The translations under genes were made by a program, and so were the position numbers. Of a DNA stretch of 64,000 nt, positions 20,897-32,968 are shown in pieces. Source of the stretch: Haliclona indistincta (lineage: Eukaryota > Porifera > Demospongiae > Haplosclerida > Chalinidae); contig OZ024792.1 in assembly GCA_964017065.1 (NCBI GenBank), positions 7,621,754 to 7,685,753 on the forward strand, in the 5' to 3' direction. The notes under the pieces are model-generated. The model did not search any database and had not been told where the DNA came from. It worked only from the letters and a program-made list of their open reading frames with translations. Each line of letters opens with the position of its first letter. Positions within the stretch are counted from its first letter, which is position 1.

Positions 20897-21969
20897 TTAC
20901 TTTCTGCGAATTTTCATACTTGTTTTTTTCATGGAATACCACTGACGCTTCCAATAGAACCAGATAACTCCGTCATCACTATTACGATTATTGTAGTACT
21001 TGCCGTTTAAATTGGAATAGGTACAACTCCAGTGCCACCATGGTCCTGATCGTAATGCACAATTATAAGCACTGTAAACATCATTGTCATTCTCTTTTGT
21101 CGAAAACTGATATCCTGAGTTAGAACTCATTGAATCACCAGCAATACCAGAATATCCTGCCACTAGTAGTCGGTATTTATTAACAGCATTAGCTACAGTG
21201 AATGTTGTATATTGTGCAAAGAGAGTGATATTTTCAAAATCTTCCAAGTCAACCCACAGCAGCTGTCCTGCACTGGTAGTGAGTCGATGAATGTAGTTCA
21301 GTCCCAGCCAGTATTCACCAGTCTTGTTACCAAAGCCTCTTGCACATTCTAACCAGGTTCTATTGAAGTCCACTGATCCGTCAAATCTACGCTGTATCAC
21401 TGTCCATCCTCCTCCACTTGTGTCCATGTCACAGTAGACCTGGAATGCAGTCTGGTTATCAGGATTGATGGTGTATAGTCCACTGGTAGTACGACCTTTC
21501 TGATAGGCATCCTTACAGTCTAGATACACTACAAAGACAATTTAATATTACTAAAGTATGAAGATGCTATCACACCTTTTTCTGTGTTGTCTTGTGAAAC
21601 TGTGTTATCTTGGTTAAGGGTGTTGTTGTTGCTTTGTGCTCTTGTCCTGTTCCTGTCTCCCTCAAGGGTGAGGTGTATTCTGAGGCACTGTACTTGTCCA
21701 TGTAGGAATGCTATACGTTGCTTGATACTAAACCTTGTGATGTCAGTGTTGTAGTCTCCATGGTGGAGAGCTCCTAGACCATACTGTGTGGCATTATCAC
21801 TCAGCAGTGTCTTGAGGCACTCCACTTGTCCAATGCGATATGCTATGCGCTGCTTGAGGTCGAAACTAGAGAACAGCTCAGTGTAGTTAGCACGTACAGC
21901 AGTAGCTGATGGGAGACCACAGTGGAGTAGAGCACCAACAACAAGTAGTAAAGCTGACAAAGAATGCAT
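20897..21969 (-). CDS. fibrinogen-related protein gene 2, intact
   Basis: Exons 21969-21576 and 21528-20897 are separated by a 47-bp intron and give 341 residues. Signal peptide about residues 1-25 (ALLLVVGALLHCGLPSATA), then two related cysteine-containing segments (SSFDLKQRIAYRIGQVECL, TRFSIKQRIAFLHGQVQCL) that may form a short oligomerisation stalk, a threonine/asparagine-rich linker, and a complete fibrinogen-like domain of about 210 residues. The FReD landmarks are present: DCKDAY, GGGWTVIQRR, GEYWLGLNYIHRLT, the calcium-site region STKENDND, NCA-type cysteine, and GPWWHWSCTYSNLNG. FReD proteins such as ficolins and tachylectin-5 are secreted lectins that bind acetylated sugars on microbes. 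TTTATATA lies about 45 bases upstream of the ATG, a plausible TATA box. Confidence 0.9.
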
Positions 21970-22264
21970 GTTTGCAGTCCGTATGTGAGAATATAAGTTA
22001 GGTTCTGCTTTATATAGCAGTTTAATACATGCATGGCTACTAATACTTGCTCAGGAATTGATTGTCAACATTGCCAGCTGTTTCTGCGTATCTGTTCAAA
22101 CCATTTAGATTACCAGTAGTCACAGTTGTGTTGTGCGCATGGTGAGAATGTTGCTTTACTTCTTTGTGATATGGATATTCATCTTCTGATCTTTAATCAA
22201 TGTGGATATTATTATGATAGTTATGATCATTTGCATAAGACAGTATTGTCAAGTGACTGTGCTA

Positions 22265-22830
22265 TCAGACCTCACTTCATACTGGGTATTAGCTCACTAA
22301 CTGATCCCTCCTCACTCACACTCATTGGTGGACATGATACTAACATGCTTGAAAAATCTTCCTCAGCTGCTGTCCTGCACTGGTAGTGAGTCGATGAATG
22401 TAGTTCAGTCCCAGCCAGTATTCACCAGTCTTGTTACCAAACCCTCTTGCACATTCTGACCAGGTTTTATCAAAGCTGACAGAGCCATCAAATCTACGCT
22501 GTATCACTGTCCATCCTCCTCCACTTGTGTCCATGCTTACTGCTGCTGTTTAAATATCAAGAGAGCATACAAAGCTATAATTAAGACACACTCTAGTCAC
22601 AGCTTCTGTTACTTTCTACATAATTATTTTCATGTTTGGCTTCTTCGTAAGATTTGTCCCCTTCTACTGGGACCAATATATTCCGCTATATACATTACTA
22701 CTACGACTCCTGGAGTACTAAGTTGGCCCAATTGCCATTCCAGTGGCACCATGGTTAATTGAAGTAGTTAGCACGTACAGCAGTAGCTGATGGGAGACCA
22801 CAGTGGAGTAGAGCACCAAACAATTAACTC
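22265..22830. pseudogene. scrambled ARL exon 6 and FReD fragments
   Basis: Plus strand 22265-22345 resembles ARL exon 6 (LGISSLTDPSSLTL). It abuts a minus-strand middle piece of the FReD domain (22350-22534, WTVIQRRFDGSVSF to HRLTTSAGQ), then a FReD C-terminal piece (about 22640-22755), then a scrap of FReD exon 1 (about 22766-22822, the GLPSATAVRA region). The fragments are out of gene order. A near copy of the same arrangement is at 25129-25690. Confidence 0.65.
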
Positions 22831-23400
22831 TGCAGACAGACTGAGAAACATCTTCAAACCTCCTGTTGTCTCTGGTATTTCTTGGTTGATCTGAATCCGG
22901 ATTGATAACCTAGGTCTATGTCCTGCTTTTACATTTATACATCTTTATTGTGGATGTTTGTCGCATGACTTGAAATATCATGTACATGTACTGATAACAT
23001 TTACTGATGTGTGTGTATGAGCAATATTTTTGTGGGAAAATGCTTTATTAAGTGTAGCCTATCTTATTGCTTCTAATAAGTCACCATACTCGTGCGATAC
23101 TGGACAAAGAAGATTATTGTCTTTAGCGCTATGATCAGAGTAGTCACAGGGCAAGCAGTGGATCATGTGTACGTGTTTAATAATTTGAATTGACTGTTAC
23201 CACAGTGGTGGGCACATTGTGTGTTGTCAGGAGCTTATGTTATGGTATGATCTAGTCAACTCTGATGAAATAGAAGAGTGTTACTACGAGCTACCATTTG
23301 ATGGAGTAGCTGTTTTATTATGCTAATTGATGCCCTAGTTGCAGTACATGGTGAGTTACTATAGTTACCATGTGACGTAGCTGTGTAGCACTGTTTGATG
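22831..23400. other. array spacer
   Basis: Repeats of the region upstream of FReD exon 1, also found at about 25700-26230, 30275-30600, 31004-31740 and 36480-36820. No gene recognised. Confidence 0.4.
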
Positions 23401-23404
23401 AGAG

Positions 23405-23470
23405 ATCACATGACACTAACCCAGATATCACATGATACTAACCCAGATATCACTACATGATCACCAACTA
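23405..23470 (+). pseudogene. ARL exon 6 scrap
   Basis: Two tandem copies of ACATGATACTAACCCAGATA, the end of ARL exon 6 (which reads DMILTQT), followed by a remnant of its CACTAACTA end. Found again as three tandem copies at 28330-28420 and 31745-31830. Confidence 0.6.
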
Positions 23471-23681
23471 TAATACTCTCGCCATGTTCTTATAGAATAC
23501 TACCTATTCTTTCATAAGCTCCAAATGATTCCGCTATGATCTTCTCAGAAGAGTTATAGCTAATGATAATATTATGCTGTTGAGCTGTATCGATCATGGT
23601 CACTCAAAAATTAATTGTGTTATTGGGACACACATTGAGCTAATCAAAGTTACTAATGAAACACAGTATTCAAAAAAGTTA

Positions 23682-24733
23682 TTATTTCCTGCGAATTTTC
23701 ATGTCAGCCTTCTTCATAGAATACCAACTAGTCTTCCACTGATACCATGTCATTCCTCCTTGATCTACAGTATTACCACTCCTGTAATATTTGGCATTTA
23801 GATTGGCAAAAGAACAAATCTTGTGCCACCATGGACCTTTGTAGTGTGATGCGCAATTAGTACTCTCAAATGTGTCATTGTCATTATCTTTGGTAGTAAA
23901 CTGATATCCTGAGTTGTAGGTCATTGCATCACCAGCAGTACCAGAATATCCTGACACTAGTAGTCAGTATTTATCAGTAGCATTAGCTACAGTGAATGTT
24001 GTGTATTGTGCAAAGGCAGTGTTGCTTTGGAAATCTTCCAAGTCAACCCTCAGCAGCTGTCCTGCACTGGTAGTGAGTCGATGAATGTAGTTCAGTCCCA
24101 GCCAGTATTCACCAGTCTTGTTACCAAAGCCTCTTGCACATTCTGACCAGGTTCTATCAAAACTGACAGAGCCATCAAATCTACGCTGTATCACTGTCCA
24201 TCCTCCTCCACTTGTGTCCATGTCACAGTAGACCTGGAATGCAGTCTGGTTATCAGGATTGATGGTGTATAGTCCACTGGTAGTACGACCATTCTGATAG
24301 GCATCCTTACAATCTAGATACACTGTGAAAGAAAGGAATATAATCTTGTGCTCAAATGATGTCATACTGCCATACCTTTAGATATTTTTTGGTTATTTTG
24401 TACTCTTGTCCTGTTCCTTTCTCCCTCAAGGCTCAGTTGTATTCTGAGGCACTGTACTTGTCCATGTAGGAATGCTATACTTTGCTTGATACTAAACCTT
24501 GTGGTGTCAGTGTTGTAGTCTCCATGGTGGAGAGCTCCTAGACCATACTGTGTGGCATTATCACTCAGCAGTGTCTTGAGGCACTCCACTTGTCCAATGC
24601 GATATGCTATGCGCTGCTTGAGGTCGAAACTAGAGAACAGCTCAGTGTAGTTAGCACGTACAGCAGTAGCTGATGGGAGACCACAGTGGAGTAGAGCACC
24701 AACAACAAGTAGTACTGCAGACAAAGAATGCAT
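23682..24733 (-). pseudogene. fibrinogen-related protein gene 4, single nonsense codon
   Basis: Exons 24733-24376 and 24322-23682 give a full-length FReD gene, open except for one codon. At 23966-23964 a TGA replaces the CGA (Arg) of the sisters in DKYRLLVSGYSG, a C-to-T change at a CpG. Downstream the frame continues intact through TTKDNDND, GPWWHKICSFANLNAKYY and KIRRK to the normal stop. Exon 1 ends with a different linker (VQNNQKISKG) from FReD 1 and 2. This is either a very recent pseudogene or a polymorphic null allele. Confidence 0.85.
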
Positions 24734-25128
24734 GTTTGCAGTCTGTATGTGAGAATATAAGTTAGGTTCTGCTTTATATGTACTAGTTAAAGCACCGCTC
24801 CGAGTGCTCTACAGCAGTTTAATACATACATGGCTACTAATACTTGCTCAGGAATTGATTATCAACATTGGCAGCTGTTCCTGTGTATCTGTTCAAACCA
24901 TCAGTAGTCACAGTTGGCGCCATGGTGTGTTGTGCACATGGTGAGAATGTTGCTTTACTCCTTTGTGATATGAATATTCATCTTCTGGTCTTCATCAGTG
25001 AGGATATTAGAATATATTATTATGATAGTTATGATCAATTGCATGGGACAGTATGAACTGTGCATGTGTTGTATAGCTGACTGTATGCACCACTATGTTA
25101 CCAGCACTGTCAAGTGGCTGTGCTATCA

Positions 25129-25690
25129 GACCTCACCTCATACTGGGTATTAGCTCACTAACTGATCCCTCCTCACTCACACTCTTTGGTGGACATGATA
25201 CTAACATGCTTGAAAAATCTTCCTCAGCTGCTGTCCTGCACTGGTAGTGAGTCGATGAATGTAGTTCAGTCCCAGCCAGTATTCACCAGTCTTGTTACCA
25301 AAGCCTCTTGCACATTCTGACCAGGTTCTATCAAAGCTGACAGAGCCATCAAATCTACGCTGTATCATTTGTTCATCCTCCTGCACTTGTGTCCATGCCT
25401 ACTGCTGCTGTTTAAATATCAAGAGAGCATACAAAGCTATATTAATTAAGACACACTCTAATCACAGCTTCTGTTACTTTCTACATAATTATTTTCATGT
25501 TTGGCTTCTTCATAGGATTTGTCCCTTCTACTGGGACCAATATATTCCGCTATATACATTACTACTATGACTCCTGGAATACTAAGTTGGCCCAATTGCA
25601 ATTCCAGTGGCACCATGGTGCATTGAAGTAGTTGGCACGTACAGCAGTAGCAGATGGGAGACCACAGTGGAGTAGAGCACCAAACAATTA
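25129..25690. pseudogene. second scrambled ARL/FReD fragment set
   Basis: Near copy of 22265-22830: ARL exon 6 remnant (25129-25205), FReD middle fragment on the minus strand (25215-25380, RRFDGSVSFDRTWSECARG), FReD C-terminal piece (about 25500-25615) and exon 1 scrap (25630-25680). The GGGWTV stretch is additionally degraded here. Confidence 0.65.
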
Positions 25691-26242
25691 ACTCTGCAGA
25701 CAGACTGAGAAACATCTTCAAACCTCCTGTTGTCTCTGGTATTTCTTGGTTGATCAGAATCCGGACTGATAACCTATGTCTATGTCCTGCTTTTATACAA
25801 AATACATTTATACATCTTTATTGTGGATGTTTGTCGCATGACTTGAAATATCATGTACTGATAACATTTACTGATGTGTGTGTATGAGCAATATTTTTTG
25901 TGGGAAATGCTATATTTGATGTAGTCTATCTTATTGCTTCTAATAAGTCACCATACTCTAGGTAAGACACTAGACAAAGAAGAGTATTGTCTTTAGCGCT
26001 ATGATCAGAGTAGTCACAGGGCAAGCAGTGGATCATGTGTAAGTGTTTATCTATCATGTTCCTCTTCCTGTGATACTATGTGACACAACTCTCAATGTTA
26101 CTGTAACCGTAACGTGGTCTTTACATACTGAATACTAGCTCAATAATTGGATTATCTCCATAACAGAGCTTTTCTTGAATTGAAACCATTGAATTGACTG
26201 TTACCACAGTGGTGGGCACCTTGTATGTTGTCAGGAGCTTAT
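25691..26242. other. array spacer
   Basis: Repeated spacer, matching 31060-31545. It ends at the point where the LINE fragment is inserted (GAGCTTATG). No gene recognised. Confidence 0.4.
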
Positions 26243-27584
26243 GTTTTTTTGTTTTTTTTTTTTTTTTTATAATATTTTTTGCAAAAGCAAAGGAACCACA
26301 AAATAGCAAAGCTAATACAAATGTGATCCAAAAAAGAAAAAAACAGAACACAAAAACAGAGATAATTATTATCTTAACTTGATTAACAGTGATTTAAAAG
26401 AAGAAAAGGATAAAGAAGAAGTAATTTCAGAAGGAAGGGAGTTCCAGTCAGAAATTGTGTTAGGAATAAAAGAATAATAAGAATAATTAGAGTGGGTGAA
26501 AGGTTGATGTAATAAACGGGCATGGAAAAAACGAGTATTGTAAGAATGAGAATTACGAAATGAGATAAGACCAGGAGGAAAATAGCATTGGTTATTAACA
26601 ACTTTGGAAAGAAATTGAAGCCTTGACTCAAAGAAATTAAAAAGATTTCTAACGAAATCAAAAGGATGTAGGGATAAAGAAATCTGTTACTGGTCCACAA
26701 TGTAAACCAACAAGGAGCAAGCATGGAATGGTAACACGATTGACTTGCTAACAGACCATAGATCCCTACATCAGTGGCTGTACATAACATTTTGACTATA
26801 CCATATTATTTTGTCACAAGCTAAATTCAATTCGATGCATGTCAGGTGTCAGCCAATAGCAACTAGCAGAACTGCTGTAGTCAGCCACTGATGTAGGGAT
26901 CTATGGTCTGTTAGCAAGTCAATCGTGTTACCATTCCATGCTTGCTCCTTGTTGGTTTACATTGTGGACCAGTAACAGATTTCTTTATCCCTACATCCTT
27001 TTGATTTCGTTAGAAATCTTTTTAATTTCTTGTTTGTGTCCTTTTTTCTTTTACAGTGAGTTTCAAATTTTTGGTGCTGTTCGAATTCGGCAAGATAATG
27101 TATCTCTGTTTTGTTTCCGTCATTGGTTTGGTTTGCTTTCTTAACAATTGCTTTTCAACTTGTAGCTCCTATAAACACTGAAACTAGGTCATGCATTCAT
27201 GCATGCTGAAGCCTGGATGCACAGCATACGAGCCCCGCCCACTCTGGTTTAGAATTTTCTGCATGGCTGTGATACTATCTGGCAAGCAGCAGAACGGTGA
27301 TACTACACGAGCTTACTCTGTGAGTTGTTCTTCGAAGACTCCAGGCGCCAATATGCGCTCTCCATACGGCGATACTCTACAAGTGTGTTTGGTCACGTGC
27401 GTATTACGTAATCACAATAATGGCGTCAAACACTTAGCCTACAACTGTTCGTGATCGTGAGCTCGTCAAATGTATATCGTCGTTTCGCTAAAAACTAAGT
27501 TCAAAAGGCACATGCCAGGAGAATTTCACGACTGTTCGTGGGTGTTTTGGTCTCGGCACTGCCCGCGTAAAGGCGCTAGGCGAG

Positions 27585-27616
<32 letters not shown>

Positions 27617-28128
27617 GAAGAAAACGAAGATGACGAAACACGATTTTCACCGTTTCCAGGTTCGTCACTTTAGTAACAATTTCGAGCAATCTCCTTGCTA
27701 CTGTAAGATAGGGCAACGCCAGAGAGCAGATCTAAGTGTCTTTGGACGTATACAATTCATCACCAGGCGAAATATCAGCGTTTGAACGCTAATACATTGT
27801 ATGTAGCCGCCATCTTTTTTTCTCGTTCATCCCTACATAGGGAGTCACTACCGTGCCTCCCTAATATCTTCTTCGCTGAAGAGTTGGTATATCAAACTGA
27901 ATGAGCAAATCCTGATAGTTTACGGACCAGTTTCTAGAAGCCATTCGCAAAGCAAACTTTTGAACACCTTCAAGTTTATCTATGTCACGGGCAATGTAAG
28001 GAGACCAAACTTGATTGGCATACTCAAGACGGGAACGGACAAGGGAGGTGTAAAGATTTAGAATAATGGCTGGATTGTTAGCTGAATAGAACCTTCTGTA
28101 AACAAGACCCAAGATCTGCCTAGCTTTG
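26243..28128 (-). mobile_element. 5'-truncated non-LTR retrotransposon (LINE), itself interrupted
   Basis: On the minus strand, 28112-27865 reads a reverse-transcriptase C-terminal segment (LYTSLVRSRLEYANQVWSPY, LEGVQKFALRMASRNW). After an inserted element, 26630-26385 continues with LQFLSKVVNNQCYFPPG, then NTRFFHARLL and FIPNTISDWNSLPSEI, the end of many jockey/CR1-like ORF2 proteins. The plus-strand T-run at about 26243-26275 is the poly(A) tail. The paralogous array spacer near 23235 reads GAGCTTATGTTATGG without interruption, so it shows the empty site. The element is 5'-truncated and dead. Confidence 0.8.
26631..27864 (-). mobile_element. foldback-tailed element, copy A (inside the LINE)
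   Basis: The body (27864 down to 27032) starts TTAGGGAGGCACGGTA on the minus strand. It ends in a foldback of two arms of about 150 bp (26631-26785 and 26882-27031) around a spacer of about 95 bp. The arms are perfect reverse complements by eye. No transposase gene is present. The element splits the LINE reverse-transcriptase frame, so it inserted later. An (AAAG)n stretch lies near 27590-27620. Confidence 0.75.
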
Positions 28129-28329
28129 ATGTTATGGATATGATCTAGTCAACTCTGATAAAATAAAAGAGTATTACTACGTACGAGCTACCATTTGATA
28201 GAGTAGTTGTCTATTATGCTAATTGATGCCCTAGTTGCAGTACATGGTGAGTTACTATAGTTACCATGTGACATAGCTGAAAATGAAACTGTGTGTAGCA
28301 CTGCTTGATACTGGGTAGTAGCTCATTTG

Positions 28330-28730
28330 AGTGATCACATGATACTAACCCAGATATCACATGATACTAACCCAGATATCACATGATACTAACCCAGATA
28401 TCACTACATCACTAACTATAAAGAAAATAAAGATTTCTATTGAAATCAAAAGGATGTAGGGTTGTGAAATCTTCCACTGGTCCACAATGTAAACTAACAA
28501 GGAACAAGCATGGAATGGTAACACGATTGACTTGCTAACAGACCATAGATCCATACATCAGTGGCTGCTGTGGTTGGCTATAGCTAGTTCAGCTAGTTAA
28601 TTGCTGTTGACTGACACCTGATGTGCATTGAGCTTGTGACAAAATATTGATCTTATGTATAGCCACTGATGTAGGGATCTATGGTCCGTTAGCAAGTCAA
28701 TCGTGTTAGCTTGTTCCTTGTTAGTTTGTT
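28330..28730. mobile_element. ARL exon 6 scraps with foldback copy F
   Basis: Three tandem copies of ACATGATACTAACCCAGATA (ARL exon 6 end) are followed at 28421 by the left arm of a foldback. The right arm (28662-28727) is truncated and carries changes, e.g. GGTCCGTTAGC. This copy has no body attached. Confidence 0.6.
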
Positions 28731-28867
28731 AGTTCTGTGACACATCAATCTAAGCTACTAACACTACTTATTAATTGCTATCGATGGTTTTTTCATGATG
28801 CAAATGTTCATGCATGCGTTGTTCATAGAATACCACCTATTCTATCATAAGCTCCAGCTATATAATT

Positions 28868-29106
28868 GTGACCGGATCTGGGAAAACCAACCTTATGGGG
28901 ATCTCTAGTAGATGAAAGTAACGTACGATATTCATAGTAATTTGACTTTTTGAGTCAAAAAGCACTTTTGCATTCAAAAGAACAAGGATAGTACTTATCA
29001 TTTCTGCATCAACATTGATGCTGACGAAATTCAAAGTGCTGAATATTTTGCGTTATTTCCATTTACGACCGATCCCCATAAGGTTGGTTTTCCCAGATCC
29101 GGTCAC
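28868..29106. mobile_element. 239-bp inverted-repeat element (MITE-like)
   Basis: Starts GTGACCGGATCTGGGAAAAC and ends with its complement; the terminal inverted repeats extend over about 35 bp. ATAATT flanks both sides (28862-28867 and 29107-29112), a possible 6-bp target duplication. The sister spacer at about 32005-32030 lacks the insert. No coding capacity. Confidence 0.75.
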
Positions 29107-29204
29107 ATAATTATGATCTTCTCTAATGATAATTACTGTTGATCTGTATCATGGTCACTCAAAAAATTGTGTTATTGAGACACACTTTGAGCTAATCAAA
29201 GTTA

Positions 29205-30270
29205 CTAATGAAACAATAATGCATTCCTGCGAATTTTCATGTCAGCCTTCTTCATAGAATACCAACTAGTCTTCCACTGATACCATGTCATTCCTCCTAC
29301 TCCAGAATTACCACTCCTGTAATATTTGGCATTTAGATTGGCCCAAGAACAAACCTTGTGCCACCATGGTCCTTTGTATTGTGATTGTAATGCACAATTA
29401 CTCCCAATCGCGTCATTGTCATTATCTTTAGTAGTAAACTGATATCCTGAGTTGTACAACATTGCATCATTAGCAGTACCAGAATATCCTGACACTTGTA
29501 GTCTGTATTTATCAGTAGCATTAGCCACAGTGAATGTTGTGTATTGTGCAAAGGCAGTGCTATTTTCAAAATCTTCCAAGTCAACCCTCAGCAGCTGTCC
29601 TGCACTGGCAGTGAGTCGATGAATGTAGTTCAGTCCCAGCCAGTATTCACCAGTCTTGTTACCAAAGCCTCTTGCACATTCTGACCAGGTTCTATCAAAG
29701 CTGACAGAGCCATCAAATCTACGCTGTATCACTGTCCATCCTCCTCCACTTGTGTCCATGTCACAGTAGACCTGAAATGCAGTCTGGTTATCAGGATTAT
29801 ATTGATGGTGTATAGTCCACTGGTAGTACGACCATTCTGATAGGCTTCCTTACAGTCTAGATACACTGTGAAAGAAAGGAATATAATCTTGTGCTCAAAA
29901 CTGCCATACCTTTAGATATTTTTTGGTTATTTTGTACTCTTGTCCTGTTCCTGTCTCCCTCAAGGGTGAGGTGTATTCTGAGGCACTGTACTTGTCCATG
30001 TAGGAATGCTATACGTTGCTTGATACTAAACCTTGTGATGTCAGTGTTGTAGTCTCCACGGTGGAGAGCTCCTAGACCATACTGTGTGGCATTATCACTC
30101 AGCAGTGTCTTGAGGCACTCCACTTGTCCAATGCGATATGCTATGCGCTGCTTGAGGTCGAAACTAGAGAACAGCTCAGTGTAGTTAGCACGTACAGCAG
30201 TAGCTGATGGGAGACCACAGTGGAGTAGAGCACCAACAACAACTAACACTGCAGACACACTAGGAGACAT
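29205..30270 (-). pseudogene. fibrinogen-related protein gene 5, 5-base frameshift
   Basis: Exon 1 30270-29910 (MSPSVSAVLVVVGALLHC, stalk segments, linker ending KISKG) and exon 2 29865-29205. A 5-base excess near 29797-29802 (GATTATATTGATGG against GATTGATGG in sisters) breaks the frame before CDMDTSGGGW. After that the frame is open through the whole FReD domain (TTKDNDND, GPWWHKVCSWANLNAKYY). The last codon context also differs, extending the C-terminus to RRNALLFH. Confidence 0.8.
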
Positions 30271-30621
30271 CTTCAAACCTCTCGGTATCTCTGATTCTCT
30301 GGTTGATCTAAATCTGGACTGGTATCTACTATGGTACGTCTTCCTGCTTTTATCTATTGTGGATGTTTGTCGCATGACTTGAAATGTCATGTGAGTCAGA
30401 TAAGGTATTGATAACATTTACTGATATGTGTATGAGTAATACTTCTTGTGGGAATATCTTCTATTAGATGTAGCTAATCTTATCGCTTCTAGTAACTCAC
30501 GAGGCTCTGGGAAAGTAGTGCGGCACCAGACAGGAAGTACAAAGGACTATTGTCTTTAGTGCTATGAAGCATGCAGCACGAGCAGTCCATGTGTAACACA
30601 TGTATGAAGATGCTATCACAC

Positions 30622-31003
30622 CTTTGTCTGTGTTGTCTGGTGAAATAGCATTATCATGGTTGCTATGTACTCTTGTCCTGTTCCTGTCTCCCTCAAGGGT
30701 GAGGTGTATTCTGAGGCACTGTACTTGTCCATGTAGGAATGCTATACGTTGCTTGATACTAAACCTTGTGATGTCAGTGTTGTAGTCTCCACGGTGGAGA
30801 GCTCCTAGACCATACTGTGTGGCATTATCACTCAGCAGTGTCTTGAGGCACTCCACTTGTCCAATGCGATATGCCATGCGTTGCTTGAGGTCGAAACTAG
30901 AGAACAGCTCAGTGTAGTTAGCACGCACAGCAGTAGCTGATGGGAGACCACAGTGGAGTAGAGCACCAACAGCAAGTAACACTGCAGACAGACTGGGAGA
31001 CAT
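30622..31003 (-). CDS. orphan FReD first exon (FReD 6)
   Basis: Open first exon from ATG 31003 with signal peptide, both stalk segments (SSFDLKQRMAYRIGQVECL, TRFSIKQRIAFLHGQVQCL) and linker HSNHDNAISPDNTDK. It ends at a GTGTGA donor in the same phase (1) as other FReD first exons. No FReD exon follows before the next first exon at 30270. It could splice to exon 2 at 29865 as an alternative first exon, or be a remnant. The same arrangement occurs at 36829-37215 upstream of FReD 7. Confidence 0.55.
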
Positions 31004-31744
31004 CTTCAAACCTCTTGTTGTCTCTGGTACTTCTTGGTTGATCTGAATCTGGACTGATAGGCTATGTCTATATCCTGCTTTTATAAAAATACATTTATAC
31101 ATCTTTATTGTGGATGTTTGTCGCGTGACTTGAAATATCATGTGACTCAATAAGGTATTGACAACATTTACTGATATGTGTACAAACAATATTTTTGTGG
31201 AAATATGCTTTATTAGATGCAGCCTATCTTATTGCTTCTAATAAGTCACCATACTCTAGGAAAGTAGTGCAACACTAGACAAAGAAGATTATTGTCTTTA
31301 GCGCTATGATCAGAGTAGTCACAGGGCAAGCAGTGGAATCATGTGTATGTGTTTATCTATCATGTCCCTCTTCCTGTGATACTGTTCAATTGTGACACAA
31401 CTCTCAATGTTACTGTAACATGGTCTTTACATACTGAATACTAGCTCAATAATTTGATTATCTCCCTAACAGAGCTTTTCTTGAATTGAAACCATTGTTA
31501 CCACAGTGGTGGGCACCTTGTGTGTTGTCAGGAGTTTATGCTATGGATATAATCTAATCAACTCTGATGAAATTTATAAAAGAGTGTTACTACATACGAG
31601 CTACCATTTGATAGAGTAGCTGTTTTATTATGCTAATTGATACCCTAGTTTCAGTGCATGGTGAGTTACTATAGTTACCATGTGACGTAGCTGAAAATGA
31701 AACTGTGTGTAGCACTGTTTGATACTGGGTAGTAGCTCACTTGA
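31004..31744. other. array spacer
   Basis: Repeated upstream region of FReD first exons; matches 25750-26240 and parts of 22850-23330. No gene recognised. Confidence 0.4.
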
Positions 31745-32186
31745 GTGATCACATGATACTAACCCAGATATCACATGATACTAACCCAGATATCACATGA
31801 TACTAACCCAGATATCACTACATCACTAACTATGTACTCTCGCCATGTTCTATCATTGCAATTCATGATGAATGATCAAATGTCTGTGACACATCAATCA
31901 AAGCTACTAACACTACCTTATTATTTTATTGCTATCGATGGTTTTTTTCATGCAAATGTTCGAGCATGCCTTAATTGTTCATAGAATACCACCTATTCTT
32001 TTATAAGCTCCAAGTGATTCCGCTATGATCTTCTCAGAAGAGTTATAGCTAATGATAAAATTGTGTTATTGGGACACACTTTGAGCTAGTCAAAGTTACT
32101 AATGAAACAATAATGTCTAAAGTAATCAAAAATTTATTATTTCCTGCGAATTTTCATGTCGGCCTTCTTCATAGAATACCAAAAAA
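31745..32186. pseudogene. ARL exon 6 scraps and truncated FReD 3' end
   Basis: Three tandem copies of the ARL exon 6 end (31745-31830). At 32140-32186 the C-terminal coding end of a FReD gene on the minus strand (YSMKKADMKIR-like) is cut off where foldback copy B begins. The rest of that FReD gene is absent, so this unit was destroyed. Confidence 0.6.
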
Positions 32187-32968
32187 TTAAAAAGATTTCT
32201 ATCGAAATCAAAAGGATGTAGGGTTGTGAAATCTACCACTGGTCAACAATGTAAACTACATGTAACAAGGAACAAGCATGGAATGGTAACACGATTGACT
32301 TGCTAACAGACCATAGATCCTTACATCAGTGGCTACTGTAGTTGACTATAGCTAGTTCAGCTTAGCTTGTTGCTGTTGACTGACACCTAACGTGCATTCA
32401 GCTTGTGACAGCTTATGTACAGCCACTGATGTAGGGATCTATGGTCTGTTAGCAAGTCAATCGTGTTACCATTCCATGCTTGTTCCTTGTTAGTTTACAT
32501 TGTTGACCAGTGGTAGATTTCACAACCCTACATCCTTTTGATTTCGATAGAAATCTTTTTAATTTTCTTGTTTGTGTCCTTTTTTCTTTTCCAGTGAAGT
32601 ACAGTTCAATATCATGCAATTACTGTGCCATCTTTGTTTCCACCATTGGTTTGGTTTTCCTGTTGTTGATAGCTTTTCTTTATTATTAACAATTTTAAAC
32701 TTGTAGCTAAATAATTCTTATGCTGTAGATATCAGCTCGCCTACGCGAATACAGTGCATACGAGCCCCGCCCACACTTGTTTACGGCGGTTATAATTATC
32801 TGGCAAGGCAGAATGGTGATTCTGCGCATGCTAGCTTACCGTTCTTCGAAGACTCCAGACAAATATGTGTTCTCCGTGATCTAATCGGCGTGGCGATACT
32901 CAAGCTTGTGCTTGGTCACGTGCGCTAACCACAGCTTGGTCACGTGCGTATTGCGCAATCACTATAAC
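32187..32968 (-). mobile_element. foldback-tailed element, copy B (5'-truncated)
   Basis: Foldback 32187-32577 followed by a minus-oriented body to about 32968, where it stops in the GTGATTGCGCAAT region. The left arm has a 7-base insertion (ACATGTA) and one substitution relative to the right arm, but both arms share GGTCAACAATG, whereas copies A, C and D have GGTCCACAATG. Confidence 0.65.

Noticed and set aside
26383..26790. 135-codon hydrophobic open frame (possible multi-pass membrane protein)
   Set aside because: It is an out-of-frame reading of the LINE reverse-transcriptase end; the other frame gives NTRFFHARLL and DWNSLPSEI.
27470..27673. Open frame with RKKERKKEEENEDDE run, also seen at 33793-34068 and 57322-57609
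   Set aside because: It is a reading of the foldback-tailed element body through an AAAG/TTCT microsatellite; the frame is not kept between copies.
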